From NCBI GenBank assembly GCA_964369415.1, contig CAYJFP010000007.1, positions 1 to 64,000 on the forward strand: DNA of 64,000 bases. The letters are read 5' to 3'. This DNA is from SIG603 sp964369415 (GTDB lineage: Bacteria > Bacillota > Clostridia > Oscillospirales > Acutalibacteraceae). Within the stretch, counting starts at the first letter, position 1, and each line of letters opens with the position of its first letter. A program made the position numbers and the translations under genes. The notes beneath the pieces are model-generated. The model saw only the letters and a program-made list of their open reading frames with translations. It made no database searches and was not told where the DNA came from. Positions 62,761 through 64,000 of this stretch are shown in pieces.

Positions 62761-62791
62761 AAAAAAAACAGTGCAAAATTAATCACACTGC
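62761..62791 (-). terminator. Terminator of the FlK-like thioesterase gene
   Basis: On the minus strand CAGTGT pairs with GCACTG (one G-T pair) across a 9-nt loop, followed by T8. Confidence 0.82.
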
Positions 62792-62799
62792 TTTGTTAT

Positions 62800-63180
62800 T
62801 TACTTTTTAGAATTAACCCTTGCCATAAATTTTTCATTATCAATAATAAATCTCTCGTGAGTTCCTTCGCCTATAAGTCCTTTTTCATCATAGGCCTTCA
62901 CCTCAAAAACAAGTCTTTTAGCATCAATTTCTGTAAGTTCCGCTTCTGAATAAACCTTCATTCCCATCGGTGTTGCCGAAACGTGTTTTATATTAACCAG
63001 TGTACCAACGGTGCCTTGTCCATTTTCTAAATAAGGTTTGACGCATTCCAATGCGCTCTTTTCCATTAAGGCAATCATCATTGGTGTAGAAAAAACATCT
63101 AAATCACCGCTTCCAACTGTTTTAGCCGTATTGGTATCATCTACTGTAATCTCGACTTTGCACTTTAAACCTATTTCCAT
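62800..63180 (-). CDS. FlK-like hotdog thioesterase
   Basis: 126 aa. Hotdog fold with Thr32, Glu40 and His66 spaced exactly as the Thr42-Glu50-His76 catalytic triad of fluoroacetyl-CoA thioesterase FlK. The flanking FSTPMMIALMEKSALECVKPY and VNIKHVSATPMG are typical of this family, whose members in anaerobes hydrolyse unknown acyl-CoA substrates. It follows the kinase-like gene by 57 bp; a hairpin lies between them. Confidence 0.87.
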   Translation of the reverse strand: MEIGLKCKVEITVDDTNTAKTVGSGDLDVFSTPMMIALMEKSALECVKPYLENGQGTVGTLVNIKHVSATPMGMKVYSEAELTEIDAKRLVFEVKAYDEKGLIGEGTHERFIIDNEKFMARVNSKK

Positions 63181-63197
63181 ATTTTTACCTCTTCTTA

Positions 63198-63228
63198 AAT
63201 ATATGGGGCTGTAAAAAACAGCCCCATA
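63198..63228 (-). terminator. Hairpin between the APH-family gene and the thioesterase gene
   Basis: TATGGGGCTGT / ACAGCCCCATA, an 11-bp perfect stem with a 5-nt A-rich loop on the plus strand. The minus-strand tail (TATATTT) is weakly T-rich, so termination may be partial. Confidence 0.65.
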
Positions 63229-63237
63229 AAATTTGTA

Positions 63238-63987
63238 TTATTCGTATTCTACAACATTTACCCAGCGTAGTAAAAAGTCTTTTTCCTCTTCTTTACCTTT
63301 CACAAATTGTGAAGCCGCAACTATTGGTAACCATTTTTGAACATATTGTTTTGCAGTGTCGCTTTTTTTGCAGAAAGTATCAAGATACATTTCAGCTTCT
63401 TTAAACTTGCCTTTTAGATTAAATAAAAGATAAGTTCTTGCAGCGTCAGCACTTGCATTACCTTGTGTAGCATGAGCCCAGTCAAGTATAAAAGCAGTTC
63501 CGTCCGCTTTAATTACAACGTTTGCTGGACTAAAGTCACCATGGCAAAGTTTAACGTGTTTTGGCATGCTCTCAAGTCTTGTGTGAAGCTCGTATCTAAC
63601 TGTAGCATCAAGGCCTGACTCTGAAATTTTTCTTTGCATTTTGTCTTTTAATTTATTGAGTAATGGAGATCTCTTATCATGAACCGAAAGCTGAATATCA
63701 ACAAACATTTCAATATATTCTTCAATTTTATCTGGATTTTCATCCATTAAATTTTGAACCGTTTTGCCCTCAGCATATTCAGTAACAATAGCCCATTTAT
63801 TATCAACTTTTGTTACTTCTTTAACAGAAGGAATTTGAAGGCCTGTCTCCTCAACTCTTGCAAGATTTAAAGCTTCATTTAAAATATCAGCTTTCGAATA
63901 ATCTTCATTAAAAACCTTTATGGCAGTTTCGCCATCTCTATAAATAGTTTTTTTACTTCTTTGTGCAATTACATTATCAAGATTCAT
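63238..63987 (-). CDS. Aminoglycoside phosphotransferase-family kinase-like protein (TIGR02172-like)
   Basis: 249 aa. The catalytic loop LCHGDFSPANVV and the metal-binding ILDWAHA define the APH/choline-kinase fold; the N-terminal lobe carries IKVFNEDYSKADILNEA with the ATP-site Lys. It resembles the TIGR02172 group of small sugar or antibiotic kinases; resistance cannot be inferred. ATG has a GGAGGAA ribosome binding site at the window edge. Any upstream operon partner is outside the window. Confidence 0.85.
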   Translation of the reverse strand: MNLDNVIAQRSKKTIYRDGETAIKVFNEDYSKADILNEALNLARVEETGLQIPSVKEVTKVDNKWAIVTEYAEGKTVQNLMDENPDKIEEYIEMFVDIQLSVHDKRSPLLNKLKDKMQRKISESGLDATVRYELHTRLESMPKHVKLCHGDFSPANVVIKADGTAFILDWAHATQGNASADAARTYLLFNLKGKFKEAEMYLDTFCKKSDTAKQYVQKWLPIVAASQFVKGKEEEKDFLLRWVNVVEYE

Positions 63988-64000
63988 CGTTCTTCCTCCT

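Larger units (their letters stand above)
62290..62799. other. Long intergenic region upstream of carA
   Basis: 510 bp, AT-rich. Contents seen: the carA -10 box near 62334, a decayed coding fragment at about 62458-62640, and the terminator of the thioesterase gene at its right end. No T-box, PyrR attenuator or riboswitch core is recognisable. Confidence 0.6.

Noticed and set aside
62290..62799. PyrR attenuator or T-box upstream of carA
   Set aside because: No anti-terminator/terminator pair with the PyrR-binding loop and no T-box sequence found on the minus strand.
63238..63987. Antibiotic resistance gene
   Set aside because: Only the broad APH kinase fold is supported; many such proteins act on other metabolites.

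Overview
The window is AT-rich and gene-dense, with about 62 protein genes, short spacers and many intrinsic terminators. It looks like the chromosome of a low-GC, Gram-positive, probably anaerobic Clostridia-type bacterium. The main reasons are HprK, WhiA, RapZ and a CD1247-type zinc protein next to efp, all Firmicutes markers; HydF, which matures [FeFe]-hydrogenase; strong GGAGG ribosome binding sites; and frequent TTG starts. I see no rRNA or tRNA gene, CRISPR array, insertion sequence or prophage. A run of ten N at 30647-30656 marks an assembly join.

Layout. 1-10.7 kb: the end of a repeat-bearing beta-helix surface protein, a TetR regulator, a Na/Pi symporter-PhoU fusion, a purine permease, small repair and phosphatase genes, a secreted cyclophilin and an S1-domain protein. 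10.7-17.3 kb (minus strand): tsf and rpsB behind a structured leader, a CNNM/CorC-type membrane protein, a two-domain AAA+ protein with its small membrane neighbour, and aroD. 17.4-22.2 kb (plus): two sugar-phosphate isomerase/epimerases, a divergent IlvD/Edd dehydratase and an orphan type IV pilin. 22.2-29.5 kb: an EAL phosphodiesterase, YchF, an esterase, a WYL regulator with a thioesterase, HydF, an AEC transporter and a VOC protein. 29.5-37.9 kb (minus): an envelope block with an HtrA protease, a histidine kinase and response regulator, a PBP2-type transpeptidase, an FHA-FtsW/RodA fusion and a left-handed beta-helix acyltransferase. 38-41.7 kb (plus): a YcxB-domain membrane protein, MTA/SAH nucleosidase, a D,D-carboxypeptidase and a small conserved protein. 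41.7-46.9 kb (minus): aldo/keto reductase, CD1247-type protein, efp, proline peptidase, YqeG phosphatase, rpsU and pfkA. 46.9-54.9 kb (minus): dnaE, whiA, rapZ, murB, a PHP hydrolase and hprK, read from one consensus promoter. 55-57 kb (plus): a YhfC-like membrane protease and a Gfo/Idh/MocA oxidoreductase. 57-64 kb (minus): a CarB-DapF fusion, carA, a decayed gene fragment, an FlK-like thioesterase and an APH-family kinase.

How the genes fit together. Two blocks centre on cell envelope growth: the HtrA/two-component/PBP2/FHA-FtsW block, and the hprK-murB-rapZ-whiA-dnaE-pfkA block, which links carbon control, wall precursor synthesis and replication. The CarB-DapF fusion physically joins carbamoyl-phosphate synthesis (pyrimidine/arginine) to meso-diaminopimelate synthesis (lysine/peptidoglycan). 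Several promoters share an extended -10 element of the form TGATATAAT. The points most worth follow-up are the CarB-DapF fusion, the AAA+ protein with a degenerate Clp-like first domain, the FHA-FtsW fusion, the rpsB leader RNA, and a palindrome placed between the -35 and -10 of the sugar-isomerase operon.
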